Source: Rhodococcus jostii RHA1
Lineage (GTDB): Bacteria > Actinomycetota > Actinomycetes > Mycobacteriales > Mycobacteriaceae
Reading direction: 5' to 3'
Assembly (NCBI RefSeq): GCF_000014565.1
Contig: NC_008269.1
Coordinates: 682,001 to 746,000 of the forward strand
DNA length: 64,000 nucleotides
The number at the start of each line of letters is the position of its first letter. Within the stretch, counting starts at the first letter, position 1. Shown in pieces: positions 45,698 through 54,926 of this stretch. The notes below the pieces were generated by a model. That model was not told where the DNA came from and ran no database searches. It saw nothing but the letters and a program-made list of their open reading frames with translations. A program made the position numbers and the translations under genes.

Positions 45698-46093
45698 GCC
45701 GCCACAGCACCACGCTCCGACCCCCGCTCGCCCTCGCGCCCGGTGCCCTCGGTTGCTTCGGGGTCGCCGACCCTCGCCCTGGCATCGCCGGTAAAAGTGA
45801 GGTTGCCGCCTGGACGGAAGTCAAGTCCCACGAGTGGATCCCGCTTGCAACATACAATCGTGAACTTGTAAAGTATGGGCCTGGCGGGCGGCGAGATGAT
45901 TCTCGGACGCCTGCTGCCCGAGGCAGGCTGGCGCGAAACGGACCGGGGCGGGGGCGTGAACGACATGCCCCACGACAACCTACTCATTGCGCCCGTGCAC
46001 CCGGCAGGGCGGCGATGTAACCGACTCGCCCGCCATGTGATCGGCGGCCGACCCGCGTGTGGGGACGTGCCGTCTGCCCAGAAAGATGCCCCG
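45698..46093. other. Leader region of the ADP-ribosyltransferase gene
   Basis: No credible gene besides an in-frame extension from ATG 45875, judged less likely than the start at 46094. It contains the promoter at 45845, implying a leader of about 210 nt. Confidence 0.4.
45845..45874 (+). promoter_or_regulatory. Probable promoter of the ADP-ribosyltransferase operon
   Basis: TTGCAA and TAAAGT are separated by 18 bp in an AT-rich island upstream of the large gene. Confidence 0.45.
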
Positions 46094-48244
46094 ATGTGCC
46101 GCTCGAAAGCCCACGGAAATGGGCGCCGCTGCCCCGGCTGCGGAAGCTACAAGGCCGCCGCAAAAGCCAACGCCAACAGACGACTGGGCCGCGAAGCCCG
46201 GAAAAAGGTGGTCGACCACCTGAAAGAGCAAGGCATGGCCCTGACCGCGGCCGCGGTGCAATCGGCACCACCGAGCGTCCTACCGGAGCTGATGGCCGCG
46301 TTGGGAATCGACCCCTCGGTGCTGGGGGACACCCCGATGCCGAGCACCCACGCCAAGCCCCCGTCGGCGAAGCTGCTGATCGCCCATGCTGAGGCCGAGC
46401 GCGTGAAGCTGGCCAGCTCGCAGATTACTTCGGCGCAGGCCGCTCTCGATGAAGCCGAGCAACGCGTCGCCGACGCAGACGCGGAGGCCGAGGAAGCCCG
46501 CAAGGCGGTCAACCGGATTCGGGCCCGACTGAGGAAGGCAAAGAAGGCTGTCGAGGACGGCACCGGTTCATCGTTCGACATCGCAGCGAAGCAGAAGGAC
46601 CTCGACGACGCCAAACAGGCATATCTCGACGCCAAGCGCCGACAGGTCGAGGCCCGGGAAGATCTGGCCGCAGCGAAGTTCGGGATGCGCGACGACATGA
46701 CCACCGACGCCGAACGCGACGCCTACTATGCGTCGCTCTCGGATGACGAGGTCGATGCGATCGCCCGATCGCTCAACCGCCGCTCCGCAGCTGAAGCGGC
46801 GCAGGCGCTCACCGAGGGTGGCCAGCCCGCCCTGGCATCATCACCCAGGGACACGAGCGTTTACAACGCCGGCACCATCGCGATGGAAACCGGATCCGGT
46901 GTCACCGAAGTCGAGGGGCGTCTCCTCGACGGCGGTACCGCCATCTACCGGCGCGGCGCCTCGGACTTCGTCATCTTGCAACGCAAGGGCGACGCCTACC
47001 ACCCGGTTGCCCAGGCGCACGGCAAGAACGATGCCCTGGCCAAGGCCAACCGCATCCCAGTCATGACCGGGCCCGATCCGTTGCCCGCGAACGCCACGGA
47101 GATGCAGAAGCAAGCCCACGCCATGAAGGGTGACGTCGCCCTCGTCGTGGCTCGCCGAGCAGTCGACGGCTACGCCTCCACACCGTCCGCTCAACAGGCG
47201 ACGATCGACGAGGAGATGGCCGAGGCGCGGGACAAGCTGACCGACTCGGTCGGCGGCGGCCCCGCCCGCGCGGACATCCACGACGGCATCAAGCGGCACC
47301 GTCGTGCGATGCAGGAGAAGGCCGCGGTCGAGGCCGGCGAGCAGGCCCGGGCGACAGCACTGGCCGTCGGCGCCACCACGGCCGAGGCCGACGCCGCCTA
47401 CGCCAAGGCACACAGGCGCGCACTGGGAACCCAGACGGTCGGCGGAGGCACCATCCCGCACTTCGACCACGACATCCCACCGCAGAGTCTCGGCTCCGAC
47501 AAGCACGCCAGTTTGTGGCGCAGCGGAATCCGCGCCTACGGCCAGGAAACCGCCGACGACTACGCCGTGATCGCGCAGCGGGCCGGGGACCTGAAGGCCT
47601 GGGGATTCCAGACCGGACCCGGCGGGCATGTGCAGACCTCGAACATCGGCGCGCTGACCACCTCGAACGCGGAATTCGTGCAGAAGGTACTCAGCTACAA
47701 GGAACGCAGCGCACTGACCACCTACACAGGCGGCAGCTACCGCTCGATCAACGCCGCCATCACCGGCCGCGACGCGAACCCGTCCGGACACATCAAGACC
47801 GTGGTGTCCCAGCTGGACTCGGCATTCGACAAGTTCCGCGGGCACAACCCGAACAAACAACCGATGACACTGGTTCGCGGCACCCAGGTCCCGAGCGGGT
47901 GGAAGGGCACCACCGAGGAGTACATCGACTCGGCCTTCACCGTCGGGTCGCGGATGGAGATCGGCAAGGTCACCAGCTTCTCCACCAACCACGGCACGGC
48001 GCACAACTTCGCCGGCCACCCGCCGTACATGATGGTCGTCCGCACTCGGGACGGGCTTCCGGTCAAGTCGATCTCGAGCTACTCCTCCGAGGACGAGGTG
48101 GTTGTCCCGATGGGCACCAACCTGCGGTGCGTGAAGGTCGACCATCACGGCATCGGCGGCCGGCCGACGGTGTACATGGTCGCCGAGGACCTGGTCGCCG
48201 AAGCCGACGGCGGCTCCGGCGGTAGCGCGACCACGGCCGCGTAA
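46094..48244 (+). CDS. Large protein with C-terminal ADP-ribosyltransferase toxin domain
   Basis: The 716 residues begin MCRSKAHGNGRRCPGC, the same kind of start as the gene at 1838. A long coiled coil spans about 95-210 (AHAEAERVKLASSQITSAQA, AEEARKAVNRIRARLRKAKK). The last 170 residues have the ADP-ribosyltransferase-exoenzyme layout: YTGGSYRSINAAI, Arg595 in TLVRGTQ, the Ser-Thr block TSFSTN, and Glu666-x-Glu668 in SSEDEVVVP, i.e. an R-S-ExE transferase. It would use NAD+ to modify a protein or other target. No signal peptide is seen. Start chosen at the Met-Cys motif. Confidence 0.75.
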   Translation: MCRSKAHGNGRRCPGCGSYKAAAKANANRRLGREARKKVVDHLKEQGMALTAAAVQSAPPSVLPELMAALGIDPSVLGDTPMPSTHAKPPSAKLLIAHAEAERVKLASSQITSAQAALDEAEQRVADADAEAEEARKAVNRIRARLRKAKKAVEDGTGSSFDIAAKQKDLDDAKQAYLDAKRRQVEAREDLAAAKFGMRDDMTTDAERDAYYASLSDDEVDAIARSLNRRSAAEAAQALTEGGQPALASSPRDTSVYNAGTIAMETGSGVTEVEGRLLDGGTAIYRRGASDFVILQRKGDAYHPVAQAHGKNDALAKANRIPVMTGPDPLPANATEMQKQAHAMKGDVALVVARRAVDGYASTPSAQQATIDEEMAEARDKLTDSVGGGPARADIHDGIKRHRRAMQEKAAVEAGEQARATALAVGATTAEADAAYAKAHRRALGTQTVGGGTIPHFDHDIPPQSLGSDKHASLWRSGIRAYGQETADDYAVIAQRAGDLKAWGFQTGPGGHVQTSNIGALTTSNAEFVQKVLSYKERSALTTYTGGSYRSINAAITGRDANPSGHIKTVVSQLDSAFDKFRGHNPNKQPMTLVRGTQVPSGWKGTTEEYIDSAFTVGSRMEIGKVTSFSTNHGTAHNFAGHPPYMMVVRTRDGLPVKSISSYSSEDEVVVPMGTNLRCVKVDHHGIGGRPTVYMVAEDLVAEADGGSGGSATTAA

Positions 48245-48264
48245 CCCATTCTCTACCAGGTAAA

Positions 48265-48277
48265 ATGACATGTCCCC
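48265..48277 (-). repeat. 13-bp dispersed motif, copy 4
   Basis: Exact GGGGACATGTCAT on the minus strand, 36 bp upstream of the 56-residue gene. Confidence 0.65.
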
Positions 48278-48313
48278 TCCCGAAGAAGGGGCGACGAGGA
48301 AAGGACCATCGCC

Positions 48314-48484
48314 ATGGCCGCACTCAACGATGAGCAACTCGACGAGATCCGCCGGCACCTCGACGAAGGCATGACCCCCGACGCGATCGCCGACTACCTC
48401 GGCCGCGTCGCGGACCTGGACCTGATGGACATCGTCACCATCCGCTCCGCGGCCGTCGCCCTTTCCCGTGGGGGGACCCCATGA
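48314..48484 (+). CDS. 56-residue helical protein between toxin-like and hydrolase genes
   Basis: The sequence MAALNDEQLDEIRRHLDEGM, TPDAIADYLGRVADLDLMDI, VTIRSAAVALSRGGTP is helical and acidic, with a UBA- or HTH-like short repeat (DEIRRHLDEGMTPDAIADYL). Ribosome site gaggaaagga. The stop overlaps the hydrolase ATG (ATGA). It could be an accessory immunity protein or a regulator. Confidence 0.6.
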   Translation: MAALNDEQLDEIRRHLDEGMTPDAIADYLGRVADLDLMDIVTIRSAAVALSRGGTP

Positions 48485-49569
48485 CCGCACCCACCGCCGG
48501 CAGCGACACCGCACTGCTCGCCCGCTACGGAAACGCCCTGACCGGCCTGGCCGCCGGCGACGCCTGGGGATACCAGGTCGAATTCACCAGCTACACACGG
48601 ATGCCGGCCTACCCGGTCGCCCCACCCGCCGGTCGGTGGTGGACGGTCTCAGACGATACCCAGATGACTCTTGCCCTTCATTGGGCTCTGGCCGAGGTTC
48701 CCGACTTCGGCGACATCGAAGCCGTCACCGACGCCGTCACCCGGCAGTTCCTGCTGTGGCAGGTCGACCCCGACAACACCCGGGCGCCGGGCCGCGCCTG
48801 CATGACGTCGCTGCGCAACCTCCGTGCCGGTGCCCGCTGGTACGACACCGACGGCGCCGTCGAATCCGCCGGCTGCGGGGCCGTGATGCGCCTGGTCCCC
48901 ACCGCCTTCGCACCCGACCCGTATTGGTTGGGCTTGACCGCACTGCAGGCCGTGATCACCCACAAGCACCCGCGGGCCGTGGTGCCGGCATTGCTGCTCG
49001 CCGACGCCATCCGCCACGCGCCCGAGTACCGCGGCCGGTTCCTCGAGCACGCCCTGACAGTGGCTGCGCAGATCTACAACGGCACCAGCGCCTGGACCAC
49101 GGATCCGTACCTGCGGGACGTCCTCGCCCCGATCACCGGGGACGTGCCGTCATACCTGGTAGACGGGCTGAACGACGGGACCGCAGACATCCTCACCGCC
49201 GCCGCGGGCCGCCTCGAACAGCTGCGCCCTCTGTCGCCGTCCGACTTCGGGGACCCCTGTGCCGGGATCGGTGAGGGGTGGGAGTCGGCCAGCGCCGTCG
49301 CCCTGGCCCTGCTGGTCGCCGACCTCGCCACCACCTCCGACAATGCCGGCACCGCCGCCTTGACCGGGCCGGAGGCGCTCGCCTGGGCATCGACGAGCAA
49401 CGGCGACTCGGACTCCATCGCCTGCATCGCCGGCGGCCTCATCGGCTCCGCCCACCCCGAAAAGGACTACTGGGCCGCCGCGGGCCTGACACCCACCTTC
49501 GAGCCCCGCTACGCCGAGGAAATCATGGCTGCGGCCAGCCAGCTCCCCGTCGGTGCTCCGGCCGACTGA
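48481..49569 (+). CDS. ADP-ribosylglycohydrolase (DraG-type)
   Basis: The 362 residues contain the Mg2+-binding motifs of the family: NALTGLAAGDAWG, VSDDTQMTLALHWAL (TDDTxM-like), a central GCGAVMRLVPTAFA and STSNGDSDSIACIAGGLIGS (GGDTD-like, with Asn-Gly for Gly-Gly). Such enzymes remove ADP-ribose from arginine. Directly downstream of an R-S-ExE transferase it is a natural antidote, comparable to the known Tre1 toxin/Tri1 immunity pair, in which the immunity protein is also a glycohydrolase. Coupled to the 56-residue gene by ATGA. Confidence 0.85.
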   Translation: MTAPTAGSDTALLARYGNALTGLAAGDAWGYQVEFTSYTRMPAYPVAPPAGRWWTVSDDTQMTLALHWALAEVPDFGDIEAVTDAVTRQFLLWQVDPDNTRAPGRACMTSLRNLRAGARWYDTDGAVESAGCGAVMRLVPTAFAPDPYWLGLTALQAVITHKHPRAVVPALLLADAIRHAPEYRGRFLEHALTVAAQIYNGTSAWTTDPYLRDVLAPITGDVPSYLVDGLNDGTADILTAAAGRLEQLRPLSPSDFGDPCAGIGEGWESASAVALALLVADLATTSDNAGTAALTGPEALAWASTSNGDSDSIACIAGGLIGSAHPEKDYWAAAGLTPTFEPRYAEEIMAAASQLPVGAPAD

Positions 49570-49622
49570 CACTCCTGCCGCGTCTTGTTCTCGCGACGTT
49601 ACGGCCCCGCCAGGAGCGGGTG

Positions 49623-49802
49623 TCAGGTCAGGTCGTCGGTCGGGGCGGTTGCCGCATTGGATTTGATCGACTCAATCCCGTTCTGGGCCGCCGCCTTCGA
49701 TGTGTAACCCTGACTGGCCGCGATGATTTCGCCGTTCGCAGCCTTCAAGTGAAACCGAAACTGTCCGGCGGTGTCCTTGAACAGCTCGAACTTCGCAGTC
49801 AT
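49623..49802 (-). CDS. YegP-like (DUF1508) protein
   Basis: The 59 residues are one DUF1508 repeat: KFELFKDTAGQFRFHLKAAN, GEIIAASQGYTSKAAAQNGI, ESIKSNA. The family forms a small beta-beta-alpha fold of unknown role, often on plasmids. Convergent with the ADP-ribosylglycohydrolase gene. Confidence 0.85.
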   Translation of the reverse strand: MTAKFELFKDTAGQFRFHLKAANGEIIAASQGYTSKAAAQNGIESIKSNAATAPTDDLT

Positions 49803-49954
49803 CGCTCCTCCTCCGGTGAGTCCACGAGTGTCGCGGACCCCGTGCCACTTCACGGTAGGTCGACCGAGAGCCCACCGGCGGCAGAACACTCTTTTCTTCC
49901 GGTACTGCCAGTAGTGTCGTCTGGTCCGTACCGAAGAACTCGAGGAGTGGATCT

Positions 49955-50302
49955 GTGGCACGCAAGGTCGTAGTAGAGCTGGCCGACGACATCGACGGCA
50001 CCGTCTTCGGCGACGACGGTGAGAGCATCAGCTATGCCGTCGACGGCGTCGAGTACGTGATCGACCTGAAGGACGAGCACGCGAAGGAACTCCGGGAGAC
50101 CTTCGAGTACTACATCGCCCACTCCACCCGGGTCGGCGGCCGCAAACACCGCGCGGACCGGCAGGTCAACCCCACTGCTCCGAAACGGTCATCGGGCGAA
50201 ACGAAGAAGGTCCGCGCTTGGGCGATCGAGCAGGGCCACCAGCTCTCCTCCCGCGGCCGCATCCCCGCCGAGATCGAGCAGGCCTTCCACGACGCCCACT
50301 GA
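49955..50302 (+). CDS. lsr2: Lsr2 nucleoid-associated silencer
   Basis: The 115 residues start at GTG after a gaggag site. The N-terminal dimerisation domain (ARKVVVELADDIDGTVFGDD, ISYAVDGVEYVIDLKDEHAK, LRETFEYYIAHSTRVGG) and the C-terminal DNA-binding domain with an RGR AT-hook-like motif (VRAWAIEQGHQLSSRGRIPA, EIEQAFHDAH) are complete. Lsr2 coats AT-rich, horizontally acquired DNA. A copy on accessory DNA may moderate the cost of carrying it. Confidence 0.93.
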   Translation: MARKVVVELADDIDGTVFGDDGESISYAVDGVEYVIDLKDEHAKELRETFEYYIAHSTRVGGRKHRADRQVNPTAPKRSSGETKKVRAWAIEQGHQLSSRGRIPAEIEQAFHDAH

Positions 50303-50525
50303 CCACGGGTGACCCGTGCAGGATCGCCACCCTCGCCGGGACACCCGCCTTCGGAATACCAGTAGATCGTCCGCTGCTGAAGAGGTCGACGGTGGCGCTC
50401 ATACCCCGGGTACCACACCAGAAGAGTCGCTGCGAGCGACCACTTGCCGAGAGGCGATATGGCGTCACCGTCCCCCTGTCGCCGGGGAAGGCGACAGCGG
50501 CTTCCCCTTGCTCGGATACACTCCG

Positions 50526-50816
50526 TCACAAGGAATCCCGGGTGATCGACCCAGGATCCAGATCTCGGGCGAGGGCCACGATCTCGCCGTCGAAGGCGAT
50601 GCGGCCACGCCGGTCGAACGTCTCGGACAGCGCCGCGGCCACCTCCGGGTACGAGGAGGTGACGACGTTGAGGTTGCGGGTCCACAACACCGGCGGCTCG
50701 CCGCCTCCGGCCGCAGCTATTAGGCGGAAGCCGTCGTACTTCATTTCCGCCCCCCAGTTGCCGGTGTTTTCCGGTGGTTCACCCGGTGTGGCCAGCATCG
50801 GCGCGATCAGCCGCAT
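50526..50816 (-). pseudogene. ATP-dependent DNA ligase, N-terminal fragment
   Basis: The 96 residues contain the ligase adenylation motif I (AEMKYDGFRLIAAAGGG, nucleophilic Lys), RNLNVVTSSYPEVAAAL and motif III FDGEIVAL, then stop after SITRDSL. A LigC/LigD-type ligase is about three times longer, so only the first part of the nucleotidyltransferase domain remains. Confidence 0.75.
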
Positions 50817-50996
50817 AGGGCCGATTGTGCACCCATTGGCGCAGCTCCGGCGACCTTCCCGGTTCACATCGCCGAGGGTGTGGGGCAATCACGGACCCGC
50901 CCACGGACCGGCCGGACCGCTCGAACGGCGGCGGCATGACACCCTGTCCGAAACAGCTTTCCCCCCCGCCGAACGCCGGAAGGACCCCGCACACCC

Positions 50997-51266
50997 ATGA
51001 CCACCTGGACCCTCTGGATCGGCGCCCTGTTGGTCGTCGGCGGCTCGGCCGCCCAACTCACACATCACACCGCGGCGGCCCGCGCCCTCTGGGTGCTCGC
51101 CGTGCCCGCCTTCATCGCCACGACAGTCGGGGCGGTGACCGCTGCCGAGTTCTCACTGCCGTTGGTGTTGATCCTCGTGGCCGCGATCGCGGCGACCTGC
51201 GCCCTGATCACGGTCAGCCGTGAGCCGACAAACGCCAATGCCGCCGCGCGACGGGGCGCGCAGTGA
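50997..51266 (+). CDS. Small membrane protein, three transmembrane segments
   Basis: The 89 residues contain three hydrophobic stretches (LWIGALLVVGGSAAQL, ALWVLAVPAFIATTVGAVTA, LPLVLILVAAIAATCALITV) and a short charged tail. The stop overlaps the next GTG (GTGA). No family is recognised; similar small proteins occur in conjugation and plasmid regions. Confidence 0.6.
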   Translation: MTTWTLWIGALLVVGGSAAQLTHHTAAARALWVLAVPAFIATTVGAVTAAEFSLPLVLILVAAIAATCALITVSREPTNANAAARRGAQ

Positions 51267-51589
51267 TCACCGCGGTCTGCGCCATGGTGCTCGGCGTCCT
51301 ACTCGCCGGATCGGACCTGACCGGCCGGTGGCGAACCCGCCGGTCGGAGCGGGTGCGGATCGCCGAGATCGCCGCACGTCTCGACCGCTTCCAGTGGTGG
51401 GTGCTCGAGGATCTCGCCGAGGCACGCCAGGCATTCCTGTACCGAGACCACAGCCAGGGGGACAAGGAGGTCCGGGCGTTCCTCGCTGCCCGCGAGGCTG
51501 CCATCAAGGTCGGTATCCCCGACGAGGTGGCGGTATACCGGCTGGCTGACCAGATGATCCGGGAACGGGACCAGCAACGGCTGGGATAA
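51263..51589 (+). CDS. 108-residue membrane-anchored helical protein
   Basis: GTG start coupled to the gene upstream. One N-terminal membrane helix (ITAVCAMVLGVLLAGSDLTG) is followed by a soluble helical region (ERVRIAEIAARLDRFQWWVL, EDLAEARQAFLYRDH, DEVAVYRLADQMIRERDQ). No family is recognised. It is probably a partner of the preceding membrane protein. Confidence 0.6.
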   Translation: MITAVCAMVLGVLLAGSDLTGRWRTRRSERVRIAEIAARLDRFQWWVLEDLAEARQAFLYRDHSQGDKEVRAFLAAREAAIKVGIPDEVAVYRLADQMIRERDQQRLG

Positions 51590-51822
51590 ACCCGCACGTA
51601 GCGGTGCGGCCTCCGAAGAGTCCCACGAGTCCGGCCGTACCCATCAGGCAGACGACCACTCCAAAGAGCCAGGGCTTACCAGGGTGTCCGCCTGGTCGAG
51701 CGGTGGCCTTGTTCGGGAACGCGGAGCCAGCCCGGTAGGCGTGGACTCCTGCTTAGAGAATGTCTGGGTCGTGGCCGCGATGGTCAGTCACCCGGTGAAC
51801 AGGATGTGGACCGACAGGAGCA

Positions 51823-51930
51823 ATGACGATGGCATAGATGTTGGGGATCGACGTGGCCGTCCGGGCGGAGCATCAGGCGACGCTGGCCAGTGATGGTGCC
51901 ATGGTATGGCGTGGCCGGAAGAGGTGCGGG
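51823..51930 (+). pseudogene. IS110-family transposase N-terminal remnant
   Basis: After a gacaggag site the frame reads MTMA, TAG at 51835, then MLGIDVAVRAEHQATLASDG-AMVWRGRK, the DEDD-domain start of IS110 transposases. Homology ends after about 32 codons. Confidence 0.55.
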
Positions 51931-52397
51931 CCGATGCTTCCCGGGCGTACGCCCCACCGGCCCGCACCACGCTTTGTGCCCCCGATGTTCGAACGGGGAA
52001 CCTGCTGGGCAGACACACAGGAACCCTCTGAGTGGGGCAGTGCCGAGGCTACCACGCGCTCGAACAGGTGTGCGAAAATTGCTCAATCGGCGCCCGATCT
52101 CTGCCCCAACGGCAACCCGTTGGGGCCAGGCCGTGCTTGGTGGGATGGGAGATCTGCGGGTGCCCAGCAGCGGCGACCGAGAACTCCGGGCGCCGCCTTA
52201 CCACCAGCCTCGTGCGGACTGACAGGGCGAATCCCGCCCTGCTCCGCTGCGCAACCGCAGGCGGACCGGTGGTTCACTCCTCCCAAGCCTGCCTGCTGAC
52301 GGGGCGGCGCGGCCGCGCACTCGTCTGTCGGTGACCATCCGTAGACTCGGGTTCGTTCTGTTGAGCATCCCCCCAGATTTTGCTCGCAGAACCCCCG

Positions 52398-52428
52398 TGG
52401 CCCGGCATCACCCCCCGATGCCGGGCCA
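52398..52428. terminator. 12-bp-stem hairpin
   Basis: TGGCCCGGCATC, a 7-nt C-rich loop, then GATGCCGGGCCA. A very stable stem; no T-tract. Confidence 0.5.
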
Positions 52429-52511
52429 CACCCATGCGGAACCAGACGATTCACCGAGTACGCGTTGTCATCTGCACCCAAAGCGTCGTGAACGAATTTT
52501 GACCCGGGGTT

Positions 52512-52524
52512 ATGACACGTCCCC
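52512..52524 (-). repeat. 13-bp dispersed motif, copy 5
   Basis: Exact GGGGACGTGTCAT on the minus strand, about 107 bp upstream of the enoyl-reductase-like start. Confidence 0.65.
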
Positions 52525-52630
52525 TCCGCTTCGGTCCGAGGACGTTCACCCCACCTTCACCTGGAATGTAGTTACGCGGAGTTACAGCTACCTCTTCTGT
52601 CCGATCCGCGGCGCTTGTAGGCTTCCGCGC

Positions 52631-53872
52631 ATGACTGACAGCGGACGCGAACTCGATCTCGCCATCTACGGTGCCACCGGGTTCGTCGGGCGCCTTCTCG
52701 CCGACTACCTCGCACGCACCGCCCCCGGCGGTGTGCGGATCGGACTCGCCGGACGGTCCCAGGCGAAACTCGAGGCCACCCGGGCGGCACTCGGGCCCCG
52801 CGCCGCCGACTGGCCGATCATCCTCGCCGATGCCGACGACCCTGTCGCGCTCGCCGAGCTGGCCTCCCGCACACGGGTTGTCGCGACCACGGTGGGACCG
52901 TACGCGAAGTACGGCATCGAACTCGTCACCGCCGCCGTCGCGGCCGGCACCGACTACGTCGACCTGACCGGGGAGGTGCTGTTCGTCCGCGCCAGCATCG
53001 ACGCCCACCACGACAAGGCCCGCGCCAACGGCGTGAAGATCGTGCACTCCTGCGGCTACGACTCCATCCCCTCCGACCTGGGCGTGCACGTCCTGCACCA
53101 GAAAGTCCAGGCCGACAACGCGGGGGAACTCACCGACACCACCCTGGTCGCGTCGCTGAGCGGCGGCGTCTCCGGCGGGACGATCGATACGCTGCGCACC
53201 CAGATCGACCTCTCCCGGGGCGACGCGGCACTGCGCCGGCTCGCCGCCTCCCCGTACTCGCTCAGCCCCGACCGGACCAAGGAACCCGACCTCGGCCGAC
53301 AATCCGACGTCGCCATCGTCGACGGCACCGACATCGCCCCACAGGTCCGCGGATGGAAGGCACCATTCGTCATGGGCTCCTACAACACCCGCATCGTGCG
53401 GCGCAGCAACGCCCTCCAAAACTGGGTGTACGGCCGGGGGTTCAAGTACCGCGAGGTGATGAGCGTCGGCGACTCGCGCCTGTCCCGCGTCTACGCGGCC
53501 GGTGTCGCGGCCCTCCTCGGCGGGCTCGTCCTCGGGCTCAGTGTTCCGCCCACCCGATACGTCCTCGACCGCCTCCTCCCCGCACCCGGCGAAGGACCCA
53601 GCGAAAAGACGCAGCACAACGGCTACTTCGCGATGGACATCTACACCACCACCACGACCGGCGCCCGGTACGCGTCCCGGGTGGCGGCACAGGGCGATCC
53701 CGGATACCGCGCCACCGCGGTCCTGCTGGGGGAGTCGGCCCTGAGCCTGGTGCTCGACCGCGACCGGCTCCCCGGCGAGGCCGGCGTCCTCACCCCGGCC
53801 ACCGCGCTCGGTGACGTGCTCGTCGAACGACTGCGCGGTGCAGGGGTAGAGATTTCCGCCCGAAAACTCTGA
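52631..53872 (+). CDS. Saccharopine-dehydrogenase-like trans-acting enoyl reductase
   Basis: The 413 residues begin with an NAD(P)-binding Rossmann motif (LDLAIYGATGFVGRLLADYL) and continue GLAGRSQAKLEATRAALG, VVATTVGPYAKYGIELVTAA, GTDYVDLTGEVLFVRASID and KIVHSCGYDSIPSDLGV. This is the mycobacterial trans-acting enoyl reductase family acting with polyketide synthases in lipid assembly. One hydrophobic stretch (YAAGVAALLGGLVLGLSV) may touch the membrane. The start follows tccgcgc; the longer upstream frame is unconserved. No PKS gene lies nearby. Confidence 0.85.
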   Translation: MTDSGRELDLAIYGATGFVGRLLADYLARTAPGGVRIGLAGRSQAKLEATRAALGPRAADWPIILADADDPVALAELASRTRVVATTVGPYAKYGIELVTAAVAAGTDYVDLTGEVLFVRASIDAHHDKARANGVKIVHSCGYDSIPSDLGVHVLHQKVQADNAGELTDTTLVASLSGGVSGGTIDTLRTQIDLSRGDAALRRLAASPYSLSPDRTKEPDLGRQSDVAIVDGTDIAPQVRGWKAPFVMGSYNTRIVRRSNALQNWVYGRGFKYREVMSVGDSRLSRVYAAGVAALLGGLVLGLSVPPTRYVLDRLLPAPGEGPSEKTQHNGYFAMDIYTTTTTGARYASRVAAQGDPGYRATAVLLGESALSLVLDRDRLPGEAGVLTPATALGDVLVERLRGAGVEISARKL

Positions 53873-54455
53873 CGTGACGCGCGCACGGCCCCGGGCCGAT
53901 CCGCGCCCGGGGGGAGATGTGCCCCGACCGGTCTTAAGCGCGTCATCTCCGTGAGATGGTCACGCACCCTCGACGGCGGCAAGGGCGCCTGGGCGGGCAT
54001 CGTCGCCGCCGAGGTGATCGGTGTGGGCTGCGTCCAGGGCTTGGCCCTGTGCGAGGGGACCGACAGCCGGCGGCCGTGGCCTGCGTTCGGGAGCCGAGCT
54101 GCAGCGCCCCTGCGCGGCTGCCGTGGCGGCCTCGGCCACCGTGGTGGGGGCCGCGGTGGGGCACGTGAGAGGTCCTCGCCCGGCAGCCTGGAGGGAATCG
54201 CGCGGGATGTCGGGGACATGTCATCTCCCCAGCTGGCGGCCGTATTCCGTCGTGCCGGCGCCCGACGTTTGACTGTCCGCGTCATCGAACCTGACGCGCG
54301 TGGGCCCCGGTGACGTTCCGCCGGAACGTGCTCCGCAGGACCTCCTTCGAGGAGCTCGCACCTTGCAACGTATCGCTGTATCGTGGGGCGGCACCGACCG
54401 AACCGGACACCCGCCGGCATCGCCGAAAGGTGGTGAACAGAAAAGGGGCTCACCG
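53873..54455. other. Interval without a recognised gene
   Basis: No convincing gene. It contains copy 6 of the 13-bp motif. Confidence 0.4.
54212..54224 (+). repeat. 13-bp dispersed motif, copy 6
   Basis: Exact GGGGACATGTCAT, about 230 bp upstream of the HTH gene. Confidence 0.65.
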
Positions 54456-54701
54456 ATGGCCAACCCGCATCGACTGACCACCGCTCAGGCCCTCGAGTTG
54501 ATCAAGGCCGAAACCGGTAACGAGCTGTCCGCCTCGACGTTCCGCGGCTACGTCTCCCGCGGGCAAGCACCGGCACCGGTGGAGTGGATCGGCCGCACCC
54601 CGCTGTTCAAACGCTCGGAGATCACCGAGTGGGCCCGCAACAGGCCCGGCCAGGGCGCGCGCACCGATCTGCGCACAGCACGCCGCCGCCGCACCGAATA
54701 G
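54456..54701 (+). CDS. AlpA/excisionase-like HTH protein
   Basis: The 81 residues have an MerR/AlpA-type helix-turn-helix: RLTTAQALELIKAETGNELS, ASTFRGYVSRGQAPAPVEWI, GRTPLFKRSEITEWARNRPG. The xPLFKRSEIxEW end is typical of phage- and plasmid-borne excisionase-like regulators. No integrase is present in the window. Confidence 0.75.
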   Translation: MANPHRLTTAQALELIKAETGNELSASTFRGYVSRGQAPAPVEWIGRTPLFKRSEITEWARNRPGQGARTDLRTARRRRTE

Positions 54702-54734
54702 TCACCCTCGGTCCCGCGACACCGGAGAGGCGAC

Positions 54735-54926
54735 ATGCCGACGGACATCCTGTTCCCCAACGAATCCCGGTGCAGCTCGTGCACTTATCGGGTGGGGGAG
54801 TGGCGTGCGTGGATGTGGTGCCCTGAGAGGGAAGGTTCTGGGACCGTTAGGATCGTCCCGGCCTGCGGGGGATCGGCTTCGCACAGCAACGACAGATCAA
54901 CGATCAGGGGGAACACGCGCACATGA
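54735..54926 (+). CDS. 63-residue Cys-rich hypothetical protein
   Basis: The ATG follows gagaggcg. Residues CSSC...W-x2-WMWCPE could form half of a metal site. The second half (GTVRIVPACGG) looks unconserved. The stop overlaps the methyltransferase start. Weak candidate. Confidence 0.35.
   Translation: MPTDILFPNESRCSSCTYRVGEWRAWMWCPEREGSGTVRIVPACGGSASHSNDRSTIRGNTRT

Larger units (their letters stand above)
51590..52630. other. Gene-poor interval, about 1 kb
   Basis: It holds an IS110 remnant, a strong hairpin and copy 5 of the 13-bp motif. No intact gene. Confidence 0.5.
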
